Shown: piece after piece, positions 48,115-60,308 of the stretch
How the letters are laid out: the number at the start of each line of letters is the position of its first letter
Position numbering within the stretch: position 1 is the first letter of the stretch
Source of the DNA: Coriolopsis trogii
Taxonomy: Eukaryota; Basidiomycota; Agaricomycetes; Polyporales; Polyporaceae
Assembly: GCA_020543525.1 (NCBI GenBank)
Contig: JAHYIO010000023.1
Coordinates: 62,001-126,000, forward strand
Length of the DNA stretch: 64,000 bases
Direction: 5' to 3'
The notes under the pieces: generated by a model
What the model was told of the DNA's origin: nothing
What the model saw: only the letters and a program-made list of their open reading frames with translations
Databases searched by the model: none
Program-made: the position numbers and the translations under genes

Positions 48115-50221
48115 TCACCCTTTCCTCTCCACATCCGCACCTTGTTTCTCATCCCTAGCAGCGTCATCCTCGTCCTCATTCTCATCAGCACGCTTCGCAT
48201 CCTCCTCCGCCGTCTTACGCTCATCCCGCTCACTAGTCCCTTCACTTTCGCCCCCTCTGCCACTCGCCTTCCGCCGCTCCCGCTCCGCCTCTTCGGCAAC
48301 AGCATCCAAGGCATCCCCATCTTCACTCGAGCTCACGCTGCTCGACTCGCTGGAGCTGACGCTCGCCTGCCTTACAACGCCCTTCCCTCCCGCTCCCGCA
48401 CCTCCGCCTGGCTTGAGCCACTCGCCCCACGTCTCCCTCGTCCGCTTCTTCTCCTCCTTCCGCTCCTCCTTCCATCGCTTCAAACGCTCGTCGAACCCGT
48501 CCATCGTGCGCACGCGCCCGAGCGCGCCGAGGTTGGACGGGCGGGAGAGGAATCTGCCGAGGAGGGGGAGGAGGTCTTTCTGTGGGCGGTACGTTCCCGA
48601 GTCGTTGTCGATCACGAGCTCGTACGCTGAGGGCGGGAGAGAGGCGGGGTCTTCGTCTTCGCCTGCTTGGGGACCGGCGGTCGGCTCTTCGCCAACCTCC
48701 CCGTCGTCTTTCCCATCGTTGTCCTGCTCTTCTGCGAGTTCCTTGGTATCCGGCACGGATGAAGTGCCCTCTTTGGTTTCGCCGTTGGCTCCCGCGTGAC
48801 CATTTTGGGCTTTGGGATGGTGCGGTGCATTGTGAGGGCGGCGCAAGCGGCGGACGAAGAATTCGCCGCTGTAAGCTATCTCGACGGAGACATCGGCATG
48901 CATCGTATGCTTGCTCAAGAGTCCAATCGCGAACTCTTCCCCGGTTTCCTGGAGAATGACAAGATAGGTGAGCGAACCTAAACAGCTCGAATGACGTCAT
49001 CGCAGTACATACAGTGAATCTCCACTGGCCGTCGAGCATAATCACATACGTGAATACGCGACCCTCCTTCCCGTATTCCGCCATCTCGAGGAACTTCCGG
49101 GCAAAGGCCTCGTCCGGAGGTTCATCGTCCACGCTCTTTTCGCCCGAGGGCGTCGAGTCGGGGTCGGAAGTGACACCAAATACAGTGTTTTTATCCCACT
49201 TGTAGATCGCGCGATGCTGCCTATGGAGAGCATGGTTGAGGATCAGACCCTCAATACCTCGCGCGCGGAACATGGCCTTGATGAAGGGCGCGAAGCCGAC
49301 GTAACGATGACGCAATGCGGCAGGTACGGGACCAGCGAGTTGGAGGCGGTTGGCCTTGAAGGCCTTGACGGCAGTAAGGTGGGTTGCGAGAGGCGACAAA
49401 TGGCGCACGAAGATGTCTAGATGGGTGCCGTGTCGCTATCAGTAAGGTGAACTATATTCGGTGTACAGCAGGCAAACATCCCGAAGTCCTCTGTAGGGCA
49501 TGCAAACATCCGAGGCGCTCAACGGATCGCAAGATAACCCGTCAGTGATGTCAAGCATCCACCGCCCCCATGGATTGAGCTCTATTGCCGTGTTTCCCTT
49601 CGAACAAAGACGACTATGTACGGAGCGCAAGAGAAGGATGACGGACTTACGAGGACCAAGGGTATATATGCGCTCGGCATCCTCCCCGTCGAGTTTCGGG
49701 GCGTGGCCAAGGACACGGACACTGAGGAAGACACGAACACGATGGCCGACGCGTCCATGAGTGAATGCTTTGGCGACGTATGTGCCTATTGCCGCCACCG
49801 GTCGAGTGAATGCATGGCGTTTGTGGATCTTGTACTCGCGTTCGCCCGAATGCCAGCCCTGTTGGAGCTTTGTGCCGCTGGGATCCGAGTCGTTGGGGAA
49901 GGTGATGACGGCCTTTCCGAGCCTGTCGTCTCTGTTTCCCGGATCTTCATCGAAGAGCTGGAGTACGAGGAGGAAGCCAGAGGAAGGGATGCCGGAGACG
50001 ATCCAGCGAGCATCGAAGTCAGGGTTGAGAGTCTTGCGAGCGGTCACTGTACGGAACGAAATCGAGGGCTGAGAGGCGTCCGGGCCGGGCTTCCCGGATG
50101 CGTTGTGGAGCGGGGCGAGGGTGGCGACGATATAGGGGTCGCAGGAGAGGTTGTTGAGGTCACCGAGGGGCACGTTCGTCGCGCGGTGGATGACGATCTC
50201 GCAGGTGTATCTCTGCGCCAT
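48115..50221 (-). CDS. C2-domain protein with conserved fungal C-terminal region
   Basis: Three exons: 49651-50221, 49013-49416 and 48115-48948; 602 residues in frame. The first exon is an N-terminal C2 domain (YTCEIVIHRATNVPLGDLNN, SCDPYIVATL, KTLNPDFDARWIVSGIP, LVLQLFDEDPGNRDDRLGKA), a Ca2+/phospholipid-binding fold with several Asp residues in the expected loops. It is followed by a domain I know only as conserved in fungi (LQLAGPVPAALRHRYVGFAP, FIKAMFRARGIEGLILNHAL, HRQHRAIYKWDKNTVFGV, TYVIMLDGQWRFT, GEEFAIGLLSKHTMHADVS). A disordered Glu/Lys/Ser-rich tail closes the protein. The 233-nt first intron (49417-49649) is long for this locus. Membrane association is inferred from the C2 domain. 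Confidence 0.82.
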
Positions 50222-50723
50222 GGCAGGAGCAAGATGGGCAGACGTGCCGCCAGGCGCCTTGCAAAGTCAACTCGTACAGTGGCATGACGTCAGTCAGTGT
50301 ACTCAACACAACATTCCCACTCACCGTCATCACGAACTACCACTACATACCATATACTTGCAACTCCACCATACCAACGTCCTTTGCTGATCACGGCTTT
50401 TGCTAACCTGTCATGAACGTTAGATTCTGCTCAAGGCTCGGCTCCCAGAAACGATGTACACGCTCAGCACTCACTCTTGTCAAGTCCGACTGCATCCTGC
50501 AAGCCTCCGCTAGGGAGCTCTGTGTAAATCCTCAGCAGCAATCCACAACCGTCACACTTCACAGTTGGTAGACACAGGGAAGTATGAAAGGCGATACGGC
50601 AAGTACTACACTTGACATGATGATTACGCGACCTACGTGTTGCGTCGTGCCTCGCGGCAACCAAGTTAACTGCAGCAACGCCTCATGTTGCTTTTCTCAA
50701 TCTCCCTTCATCCTGTCGTCCTG
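50222..50723. promoter_or_regulatory. Divergent promoter region, C2 protein / MYND protein
   Basis: 502 bp between divergent start codons. No gene; no clear TATA box. Confidence 0.35.
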
Positions 50724-51588
50724 ATGTCTGCACAGAGACAATCTGAGAGGCCCGCAAATGACAAGAGTTCATCGGGTTCCGACAAGGTCTCCCTACGTTC
50801 TTGCGAACACTGTGGACGTGCTCCAGGCCCTGAGGAGAAGGATCATCAACTTCGCCGATGCGCTGGATGCTTGGTCGCTTTATTCTGCAGCAAAGAATGC
50901 CAGAAGGCAGCCTGGAACTTGTACCACAGGTGAGTCTGATTTACCGACAGCGACATAGGAGGGTCAGACACAAGTGTGACTTGCCAGACCGTCTCTCCTG
51001 TGCCCTTACTTTAGCTTATTCATGACACCCAGGGACAAGTGTCGCGAGATTGCCAACGCAAAGGCGACCAGAGAGGGCATGCGGGCCAGTGTGGCAGCGC
51101 AGTCGATAGGCTATGCCAATCTCGACAGCTACGGCATCGCTCTCCATGAGTTCATCCGTGCACACACCAACGCCTTCGTCGAACTCTCCCAGTTGTCCGT
51201 GCTCGAACGTGGCGGCGCTTCATGGGCAAAAGACAACCTCCTCCATTTCTTCCTCACCCCGACTCCCTCACTCAGTTCACACCGCAACCCGGCTCGCGCG
51301 TTCAAGTTCGAGGAACGACAATTCGTTGCCATCCGGGATTACTTCGCATTCCACCCCTCTGCCCGCGCGTACTTCGCCGAGTTTGAGCCCATGCGCGAAA
51401 GAGTGCTGGAGGCGTACAGGAGGATATACCCAACGTTCAAATGCCTCATTATGGTTCGCATCGGCGTTATGAGCGTCGACGCCAGCGAGCTGCGATTCTT
51501 TCCATACTGCGAGCCTGCTGACCCACTCCGAGACCGGAGCATGTCGCGGTTGTACAAGGCCGCTCTCATCTCGGACATGTTCGACTAA
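50724..51588 (+). CDS. MYND zinc-finger protein, possibly truncated by frameshift
   Basis: Two exons: 50724-50929 and 51033-51588; 253 residues. The N-terminus holds a MYND-type zinc finger: CEHCG, RRCAGCLVALFCSKECQK, AAWNLYH and, across the intron, RDKC supply the Cys/His ligands. The rest is the helical region usual in Agaricomycete MYND proteins (SYGIALHEFIRAHTNAFVEL, FFPYCEPADPLRD). The called stop is TAA at 51586. Immediately after it, in another frame, a coding-like stretch continues to 51839 (GINLGFPLRDVHVVCPGGNG, WEAFFTDWDDYRRGVHKGLD, GLRPDELMAMFDEL), so the true C-terminus may have been cut off by a frameshift or hidden by an unmodelled intron. MYND fingers bind proteins; the role is otherwise unknown. 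Confidence 0.75.
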
Positions 51589-52145
51589 TAACGGGAGGCA
51601 TCAACCTTGGGTTTCCTTTGCGCGACGTTCACGTTGTATGCCCTGGAGGCAACGGTAGACACACCGTGACTGTTCCCGGCAGGTTCACTCGTGCCAATGG
51701 GAGCTGGATATGGGAGGCGTTCTTCACAGACTGGGATGACTACCGGCGAGGCGTCCATAAGGGCCTTGATGACACAATTGGTCGCTTCATAACCGGTCTT
51801 CGCCCAGACGAGCTAATGGCTATGTTTGATGAGTTGTAGCTCGCTTTTCGATCGCAGTGTTCTTGAGAAACTCATGGTATGACGTTTCCACTTGCTCTCA
51901 TGTTGTCACGATACTTGCCGCGCTTTTTTCACTCGATACCTTGTCATGTTTCTAATACTTACTATAACTACAACTACCTTGTACAACTACAACCACCTGT
52001 CTACTTGATACAGACCAATCAATAAGCCTCCCTTCGGAACGCGGGCCGCCATCCGGCAGGCCATCATGAGTGGACGTCCTTCGTCTTACCGCTACACCAT
52101 CATCCGCGCAGCGACGTCCTCTTCGATCTGGTCGATTCACGCCCC
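51589..52145 (+). other. Possible lost C-terminus of the MYND protein and convergent spacer
   Basis: The open frame to 51839 ending in ELMAMFDEL looks like genuine protein sequence but is out of frame with the upstream exon. The donors near the end of that exon are all phase 2, whereas joining at the obvious acceptor needs phase 1. The remainder to 52145 is non-coding between convergent genes. Confidence 0.4.
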
Positions 52146-53452
52146 CTAGGTCCTCTTCCACCCCGTTCTTGCGATGTAGTCTCGTCCAGCAGCGTCTGCA
52201 GCCTTGATTGCCCCATACACAAAATCGACGTTGATCACCCTGTCCAGATTCCATATCGTCTCTCCTTCCGCGCAAGCGAGCTCGGCTACTCTACGCAGCT
52301 CTTCGTCTTTTACGTTCGGAATTCCGAGCTGCTCGAAGTTGACCGGGAGGTCGACCGACAACATGAATTCGATGTATCGGTCCAGCTCGGAGGTCGGGAC
52401 GCCGTCGAGGACGAGCTGGCAGATCGTCCCAAACGCAACTGGAACCAAGGTATGTGTCAATTTCACTATGGGCCCCGATCATGCGATACTGCACACCTTT
52501 TTCGCCGTGCAACAATGTATGCAGTTCCTCTATTGCCGTCATGCCGTTGTGTATCTGTATGCCGACATCCCGTTCAGCACCGCATCCCAGCTCGAACACA
52601 GCCGCACTTATACTCACCGCATGTGCGGCCGCAAGCCCTCCCGACTCGAAGCCCAATCCCGACAAGAGCGTGTTTGCTTCGACGACAGCCTCGAGCGCAG
52701 GCGTCACAACATGGGCCTTGGTCGCCTCGTACGCCTGCTTCCCATACTTGAACAAGATCTCCTCGCACTTCTGGCAGATCGCCGCGGAGACCTCTGTCTG
52801 GAGCCCGCCGCCAAAATTCGTGCTGTTCGTACACCTCCGCGCCTCCACGTTCGTCGCGATCGCGTCTCCCATGCCCGCCGCGAGGAACCTCGGGGGCGCC
52901 TTGGACACGACGGTCGTGTCGACGAGGACGATCGTCGGGTTCTTGTCGAAGAAGGTGTAGCAGTGGAACTCGCCCGACGGGCGGTAGAGCACCGAGAGCG
53001 CGGAGCACGGTGCGTCTGTCGATGCCGTCGTCGGGAGGACCGCGACTTGGAGCGCGAGCCCGTCCGCGACCGTCTTGGCGGTGTCGATCGTCTTGCCGCC
53101 GCCCAGCGCGATGACGAAGTCGGCGGACTGCTCGCGGCCGAGGGAGGCCAGTCGGTCCACTTCCTCGCGCGAGGCTTCGCCTCCGAAGACGGCGCGGACA
53201 ACCTTGAACTCTGCTTTCTCGAGCGCGCTCACGAGCTCCTTGCCGGCTATCAGGAGTCACGTTAGCATCGATTCTGCAAACGTTACAGTTCGTGGACCCA
53301 CCAATATTCCATACGATATCATCGCAGATCAAAAGGGGCGCATTGCCGAGCTTACAGAGGTACTTGCCCGCGTTCTTTATGGCGTACGGACCCTGGATGT
53401 ATTTGGAAGGAGACTGAAAGAGACGTTCGGTGACTTTTCCGGGGTTAGGCAT
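52146..53452 (-). CDS. Iron-type glycerol dehydrogenase (GldA-like)
   Basis: NAD-dependent polyol/glycerol dehydrogenase of the iron-containing alcohol dehydrogenase superfamily, converting glycerol to dihydroxyacetone in the best-known members. Exons: 53302-53452, 52618-53246, 52497-52554 and 52146-52438; 376 residues in frame. The NAD-binding motif is [15 protein letters not shown], followed by [18 protein letters not shown]. Metal ligands are placed in [15 protein letters not shown] (Asp), LAAAHAIHNG (His) and LLHGEKVAFG (His); the two His motifs are each completed only by splicing, which strongly supports introns 2 and 3. A TATA-like GTATATG lies about 60 bp upstream. Confidence 0.92.
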
Positions 53453-53931
53453 AGTAGGTCAGGTATTGTGGTCGTATGGTATGAGAGAGACGCATCGATC
53501 AGCCCGCCCTCATATACCCCTTTGCTCGGCCGTCGGCACATGGTGTCAGCTAAGCATCTAAATGTGGCGATAGTCTGGACCCCCGACCCAGGGGGTCCAT
53601 GGAGGTTGTGTGGCCATCCTCAGCTACACCCTCTACCATTCTGTGCGCCGACTTGCCTGGATTGTCTAGAATATCGTTGGACGCAGAGTATACAGGACTC
53701 CAAGGGCTCGACGAGGTCGAGAGCAAGAAGCGGAGGAAGAGTTGCGTACGCCCGGTCTAGAGCAATCCATACCATACTTCGACCCCGGCCCGCGGAGCCG
53801 TTGGGCTGCGCAGAGACACCCGCATGCGACTCGTGGGCGGGACAGAAAATAACTCGGACCACTGCTACAATACTGACACATCGTTGAAGGGATTGGGCTG
53901 CATGAGTATCCTACAGGATTGAGGGGCGCGA
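53453..53931. other. Intergenic between tandem minus-strand genes
   Basis: Promoter of the glycerol dehydrogenase and 3' flank of the MATE gene. No gene seen. Confidence 0.45.
53511..53517 (-). promoter_or_regulatory. TATA-like box for the glycerol dehydrogenase gene
   Basis: GTATATG on the minus strand, 59-65 bp upstream of the ATG at 53452. Confidence 0.4.
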
Positions 53932-56214
53932 CTAGCCTTCTACAAAACTTTCTTGAACATCTGAGCCACCATAGGCACTAGGAGTGTCTTGACGCTGCTC
54001 GTGCATTCGTCGCCTCTTCGCTTCGGCTTGATTGCGTTCGATTCCACGGATCACCTCCTTCTCCCAGTCCGTGCCAAGCCATACCACCCCATACTCACTG
54101 AAACCAACGATGAAGAGGGCGACGACTTGCCCTGAAACAGATAGTCGTGAATACAAATCAAAAGGCACTGGTATGTACTCACCTATCCACAGTCCTTGGA
54201 GCCCCAATTGCGTTTTTGGATGGAAAGCAAGCGTAATGCCCATAGGAAGAGCCAAGACATAGTACGCGATCAGGTTGAACAACGCTCCCAGATGCTGTCG
54301 GCCTGTGATGCCATAGCATTAGTCAATTAAGACGGCTCCTCGGGTATAACGCGACAGACCTTGGCCACGGAGAACGCCTCCACACGACCCTGCAAGGCCA
54401 TCCGCAATCTGCAAATACCTCAGCCTCACCCTAATGCAAGACACAAATGCGACGCTCAGCGTAAGCGTACCTGGAAGGATGCTACCAGTGGCATAACCTT
54501 ACTGACAAGGTCGACGACGGCATCATCGTCACTGTAGATGTACCCGAATACCTGATGATAACTCGTCAATATCGGCCGAAAGTATAAAGAGCAGAAGACG
54601 TACATCTTTCGTCGCCATTAAGGCAGCCATGACAATCGCCCCGACCACCACGCTGAGAAGCGCAGAGGCGTGGCTAGCACGCTTTGCTGCGAACGGCGCC
54701 CGGGCTCCAATTAGATTCCCCACGCGTGCAGAAGCAGCGACACCTAGTCATGCGCTCATTTATCCTGCCCTTCGCTCAGATAAAGGCAAGATACACTAAC
54801 CGATGCCAAACGGGATCGTGTTCATGACTAGGGAAACATATACGTCAGTCCGCCGGCACTTGCGAACGTTCTGTGGAGACTCACTTTGATCCGTCGTCAT
54901 TATCACTGACTGCGCCGCGAGCGGGAGGGAGCCCAGCCGACCCGCCGCCAACGCTACAATCTCGAAAGCCGCCCTGAACGAGCACGCACTTCAGGGACGC
55001 GCATCATCAGTGCAGCTGACCACTCACCACTCCGTGCCTACCATGAGAATCCCAGGGACTGCGAGTTTCAGAAAGGAATAGCAGCTCCCGACATCAAGCA
55101 CGACAGCGGGCTGGAAGCCTGCCCACGTCCCGTTCTTCCGGTGCGTCTGCGAGAGGCACGTCACGGCGACGAGAAGCGCGAAGCAGAGCCAGAACGTTAT
55201 GGAGATAGCGAGGGGCGAACCGAGGAGGCCCAGGGACGTGTTGTGCACGAGATACACGTTGAGAGCTAGGTTGACGGGCGCGACTGCGACGAGCACGTAA
55301 GTCGATGCGCGCATGATCCCTGCGGATACGGCATTCAGTGCCATGAGTCAGATACGCCCAGACCTGTATGTTCGACCATGGAACACGAGAGCAGAGACAG
55401 ACGCAGCGATTTGTCTGTCGCGCCTGAAAGAGCTCTGCGTCGTGAAAGGGATGGGTAACGTACCTTGACACTGAAGATATTTCTTGAGGCTCTCGAAGCC
55501 GATGTAGCCTGGCGCACCGACGATCAGGACGCGCAGGAAGGCCTGTACGTCAGCACTAAGTTGTTCTTCCTGCCCAAGAAGCAGGAGTACGGGCTCGATA
55601 AATGTCCACAACACCGCAATGGGTACGAAGATGAGCCAGAGGAGGAGGACGCAGCGCTGTAGATGGATCGATACGGATGGGCGGTCGCCGCCCGTGAAGG
55701 CTTGGGATCCAAGGGTGTCCAAGGCCGTGGTACCTCCAAGTGCAATGCACCATCCTGAACTGAAGATGTAAGTGGAGGAAGTAGATATCAGGTAGGACAA
55801 GAATGGCCCACCAGAAACCATGGCGAGCATGAGCGAGAATGCAGCTGCGGAAAGTTCATCAGGACCCAGGCGGCCTGCGACGAGCACGGAGACGGTCTGA
55901 ATAGAGTTCTGCAGAACATATGATAGTATCACTAGTATTTTCTTCAGTAAGTATATGTTTAGAGCAGGCGGAAGGGTGAGTTGCCGACCTGGAATGGAGT
56001 CGACGAGGAGAGAGGAAAAGAGCGCCCCGAGCGCTTCGTTCTCGGTTGAGTCGCCCAGAAAGGCAAGAGACTCTGTTTGTTGCAGCGCCACCGCTTCGTC
56101 CAATCGCAACGTTGAGCTGCTCGAAGATGACGACGAGCCTCCATGGCGTTGTGTCGCCACCAGTCCTTGTAGCAGTGGCTGTCGCTCGTTAGTACGTGCA
56201 AGCGAATCTGACAT
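53932..56214 (-). CDS. MATE family multidrug/metabolite exporter
   Basis: Cation-coupled antiporter of the multidrug and toxin extrusion family, expected in the plasma or vacuolar membrane. Eleven exons: 55989-56214, 55812-55931, 55464-55754, 55028-55319, 54885-54973, 54801-54827, 54604-54743, 54471-54551, 54360-54408, 54183-54302 and 53932-54131; 544 residues with every phase closing. Family signatures include [74 protein letters not shown], the second half [31 protein letters not shown] and GGVLRGQG. Twelve helices fit. The N-terminal tail is Ser-rich and the C-terminal tail polar. Divergent from the agmatinase gene 606 bp away. Confidence 0.93.
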
Positions 56215-56820
56215 GGCAGGCAAGTGATATGCAGCTAGGTTGATGTGATGGTGAGCCGGAGAAAACTTCAGGGAGGTTGTACAACGTGAACACTCTTCTA
56301 GTACTCTCGGGGCTCGAGTATAGTGTGTCATCTTATTTCCTCACCAGCTGCTCACGCTCACCCTTGTCTTCTTTAGGTTGGTCATACATGCGACAGCCGG
56401 AGTACCGATCACTGAACGATAACTGGCAAATATGCCTACCCTCCTTCGGAACCCAGGTCCGCGCAGTCGCTTGCCGGTGAACTCATGCGTCTGAGATAGG
56501 GGCTACACCCTGATAGAGCCTGCGCTGAAAGATAGGATGTGACTTCTTTAGTAGATCGCTGCTCCATGTGTTCAAGACTAGACCCAAGTTGGCCGCGCCT
56601 TCCATGCGCTGCGAGGTCATGCTCGGCCCCCCATACCGTAACGGCGTCCGTACTTCTCTTGTGTTACCCTCAGTTACGCAATCCATCTTCTCCGGGAGAC
56701 GGCGGCCATGAAATGCGACATCGGGTAGGATGACACATCAGACGTCAGTTCCGGGTTCCTCAGACAGATTTAAGAGACCCCACCAGCCCAGCATCGATCT
56801 TCCCCACAAACAGGCCCATC
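56215..56820. promoter_or_regulatory. Divergent promoter region, MATE exporter / agmatinase
   Basis: 606 bp between the two divergent ATGs. A weak AT-rich GATTTAAGAG element occurs near 56765, about 55 bp before the agmatinase ATG. No other gene is seen here. Confidence 0.45.
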
Positions 56821-58391
56821 ATGAAGCTCGTTATCCTCTCTACTCTGCTCGCAGCCGTCGCCACGACGGTCAATGCCCATGATGACCACGACCACGACAT
56901 GCAGATGCCCCTTGACTACGTCAAGTTTCCGTACCAAGCCGCCTTCTATCCCGGTGACAACGAAGGTATGTCAACTGTATGTGGGATTGCGGCGTTCAGC
57001 CCTGACGCCCCTCAGTCACCGCGGACTCGATCTTTTCCGGTATCACCACGTTTGCCAAGCTTCCCTGGGTGCAATGCCTGGGTAAAGACAGGGACGTTCC
57101 CTTTGATATAGCCTTCCTGGGAGCGCCTTTCGTACGTTATTCCGCCTCCCCTGCTCCCCGACCGATCTCCGACTGAGCTTAAACAAGGACACCGGAACGT
57201 CCTACCGTCCTGGCGCCCGCTTCGGGCCAGCGGGCATCCGTGCAGGCTCTCGTCGTCTGACCTTGTATGGCGGCTACAACGTCCCCCTCGCCGTCAACCC
57301 GTTCCAATCCGGCCTCAAGGTGGTGGACTGCGGCGACATCCCTGTTACCCCATACGACAACAAGTTTGCTATCAAGCAGATGGAAGACGGTCACAAAGAA
57401 CTTCTACACCGTACTACGTTCTCGGCCCTAGGGAACGACACCGTGTCCGGCAAACCTCTTGTTCCTATCTCGGCTGACGGGAAGCACCACCCGCGTATCA
57501 TCACTCTCGGGGGCGACCACACTATTGTTCTCCCGCTCCTGCGGTCTATTCACAGTGCTTACGGCCAGATTTCCGTCATTCACTTCGACAGTCACCTCGA
57601 TACTTGGAAGCCCGAGGTCTTCGGCGGTGCGCCCTCCGAACAAGCCGCAATCAATCATGGCACGTACTTTTACTGGGCCAGCAAGGAGGGCTTGATCAGG
57701 AACGGGTCTTCAATTGCAAGTGTTCTCTTCCACGTCATCCTTTCCATTTTTCTACCGTCCAGAAACTGGTGATCCTAGTTGATCGTTTGTTTTACAGCAT
57801 GGCGCTATTCGCACCACCCTTTCTGGTCCTGCTGACTACGCAAATGACGATGCCTCGGGCTTCCAGCGTATCGAGGCGCGTGAGATTGATACTATCGGTA
57901 CGTGTATTCGATCACATTGTATCTGGCCGCCGGTTTGACAATGCTTGCAGGTACCGATGGAATCATCAAGAAGATCCGTGAAACGGTAGGCGACAAGCCT
58001 GTTTACCTGTCGATTGACGTGCGTGGTGCCTCCTCGTGGATCTTCTTCGCAATCGGCGGACTCACGATGCGCATGTTACGCTTCAGATCGACTCCATCGA
58101 CCCTGCTTTCGCGCCTGCGACGGGCACGCCTGAAACAGGTGGATGGTCGACTAGGGAGCTGCGCACGATTTTGCGTGGCCTGGATGGCTTGCATATTGTC
58201 TCTGCCGATATCGTTGAGGTGGCCCCCGCGTATGACACTAATGCCGAGTTGACCACGATGGCCGCGGCGGACGTAAGTTTCGTCTACCATTCGTCATCTT
58301 CGGCCCACTGACCCCGGCCCCCGATGGACAGGTTCTCTACGAAGTGTTGAGCGTCATGGCTAAGACTCCCTTAGGTAAGGTCGCAGAGTAG
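56821..58391 (+). CDS. Agmatinase-type ureohydrolase with signal peptide
   Basis: Mn-dependent arginase/agmatinase family hydrolase, releasing urea from a guanidino substrate; agmatine is the likely one by family. Seven exons: 56821-56965, 57016-57131, 57188-57715, 57798-57897, 57951-58018, 58087-58272 and 58332-58391; 400 residues in frame. The N-terminus is a signal peptide (MKLVILSTLLAAVATTVNA) followed by a metal-binding-like HDDHDHD. Metal ligands are in LGGDHT (His near 198), IHFDSHLDTW (Asp221, His223, Asp225) and DIDSIDPAFAPATGTPE. The PGARFGPAGIR loop is present. Intron 3 uses a GC donor (ATT|GCAAGT). A secreted or vacuolar location is inferred from the signal peptide. Confidence 0.93.
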
Positions 58392-60308
58392 AAACGTTCC
58401 TAGCGTTACGGCATCGTATCGGAAGGGCCGTCAATGTGGCATTCAGAGTAGTGTGTTGCATGCGTCATGTACTTCCTTTCTCAGTAATCAACGTATGCGT
58501 AAATAGAAATCTTCTCAGAGAAGATCTGAAGCATGTTACAAAATCACGTCACCTCCTTCTGAACTACAAATCTTCCGCCTCGTGTTGGGGCAGCCGGTGT
58601 CCAGTGGGCGATAACAGAAGATGGAAGCCTTCCAGGTGTTCCATGGTTTAGCCCTTCTCTGCACATAATGAGTCGGTTTGTTTCCTACATTTTCGTAAGT
58701 GAGGAATTATCACGACGAGTTTGAAGCTGAGATGCTGGTTTATCGGGGTTCTTACACCAATTCGTTCTTAGACAGTTGCCTCATTTGTCCACGCACTAAT
58801 CGATAGACAACATTAGCGCTCTACGTGGCACCACGCCTGAGCCATGCTCATCTCTTTCACTTCATTTCCTCCGTTCCTGGCCGGGTTTGGAACTCCGAGC
58901 AGATGCTTTCGGAGATTGGTCTCTCATGACCACCCATGCACCATGATCGAGTGGGTCGTGCACTCCGCCTCGAGGACCGTATCTCAAAATCAACTCTCTT
59001 CGACCGAGGCATCGTGGCAGTCGCGGACTTCAACCTGTTGCGGAGGTGCGAGCGGATCATCCGAGTGCTCACATTGCCACTGACGTGATGTCTCACGAGA
59101 CTACTCTCCTTATTGTAAGAGTGCATCTGCGGACTCCTCGACCGTACAGCCGCACGGTGCATGCCCTAATCTTCCGATTGAAGACGGAAAGAATGCAGAC
59201 TAGGTCGCTTCGATATAAGCCTTTTCGCACCAGCACATTCACTGTGCACGTTGCGGCGCTCGACTCTTGCGTCCAAGTGTAGTAGTTTATTACGGCAAGG
59301 TAGCTCACGGAAAACCGAAGATGTGGTAGTGCCGCGACCACGACTTTGCTCCCGCGAGTTCCCAGGACATCCCAGAGTAATCAGAAGCAGCCCTTCCATG
59401 ACCATGACCGCACTTTGTGAGAACACTGACTAGTATTTTTGCTGTTTAGCAAGTCCAACCATTCCATTGTGTCGTCCAGATGTATGGGCTGGCAGTCTCA
59501 AAGCAGACTTGTCGGCACCTAAACCGACAGATACCATTGTCTTTCTCAGCTGACACTCGGAGCGGGCACAGGTCTCCCATACACGGTCCGCTTCTTGACG
59601 CATATGAAATGCCACATGACGGTTGATTGAAAGAGCGGCAGGCTTCATGGAACACAATGCTGCAGGTGTGTCGTAACCCCGGCCGATCATCATGCCTCGC
59701 CTCCAATCCTCTCGTCATTTCATAGGTCGCAATGGAGCATAGTTAGCTCATCTTGGTCGGCGACAGACACAGGCAAATACCGCGACCTCAAGTGCCGTGC
59801 TTCTCGAACCCTGTTAAGCACTCGCATGCATGGCCGGCAGCTTCTGAAAAGCCTCAATCGTACGGATGAGGCCACGGATACCCACACACGAGGCCAAGCC
59901 CCGACAGCGAGGGCAAATTGCCGCACAACGTATGCCTCTTTCCTACCTGAAAGTACGGTGCGTGACGTACAGGAGACTGCCTCTCCTGACCCCGTTCTCA
60001 TGCGTACAGCCACGTGCACATTGCTCTACTACCTCTTGACACCTCGTACGATGGGACCGAGAGGGCGACTTCTGACGCTATCTCACTCATCGTGAGCCCA
60101 CGACTGTAGCTTGCCCCTACCATCTCGCATGAAGCTCACGGCGATGTTCGGGAAGAGTTACGGACGCCGTCATCGGCCCCACTTCCGTAGCAGAGTACGT
60201 GCACAATGCATCCGCTAACACTTGAAGGATGGTCTCTGACGGACATGAGGCGGTGGGAGCTTCGGATGTATCTCAGCCGATTGACTTTCCGACAAGATAT
60301 TCTGTCAT
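58392..60308. other. Convergent intergenic stretch of about 1.9 kb
   Basis: Between the 3' ends of the agmatinase and the oxidoreductase. Only short frames without motifs were found on either strand. Confidence 0.45.
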
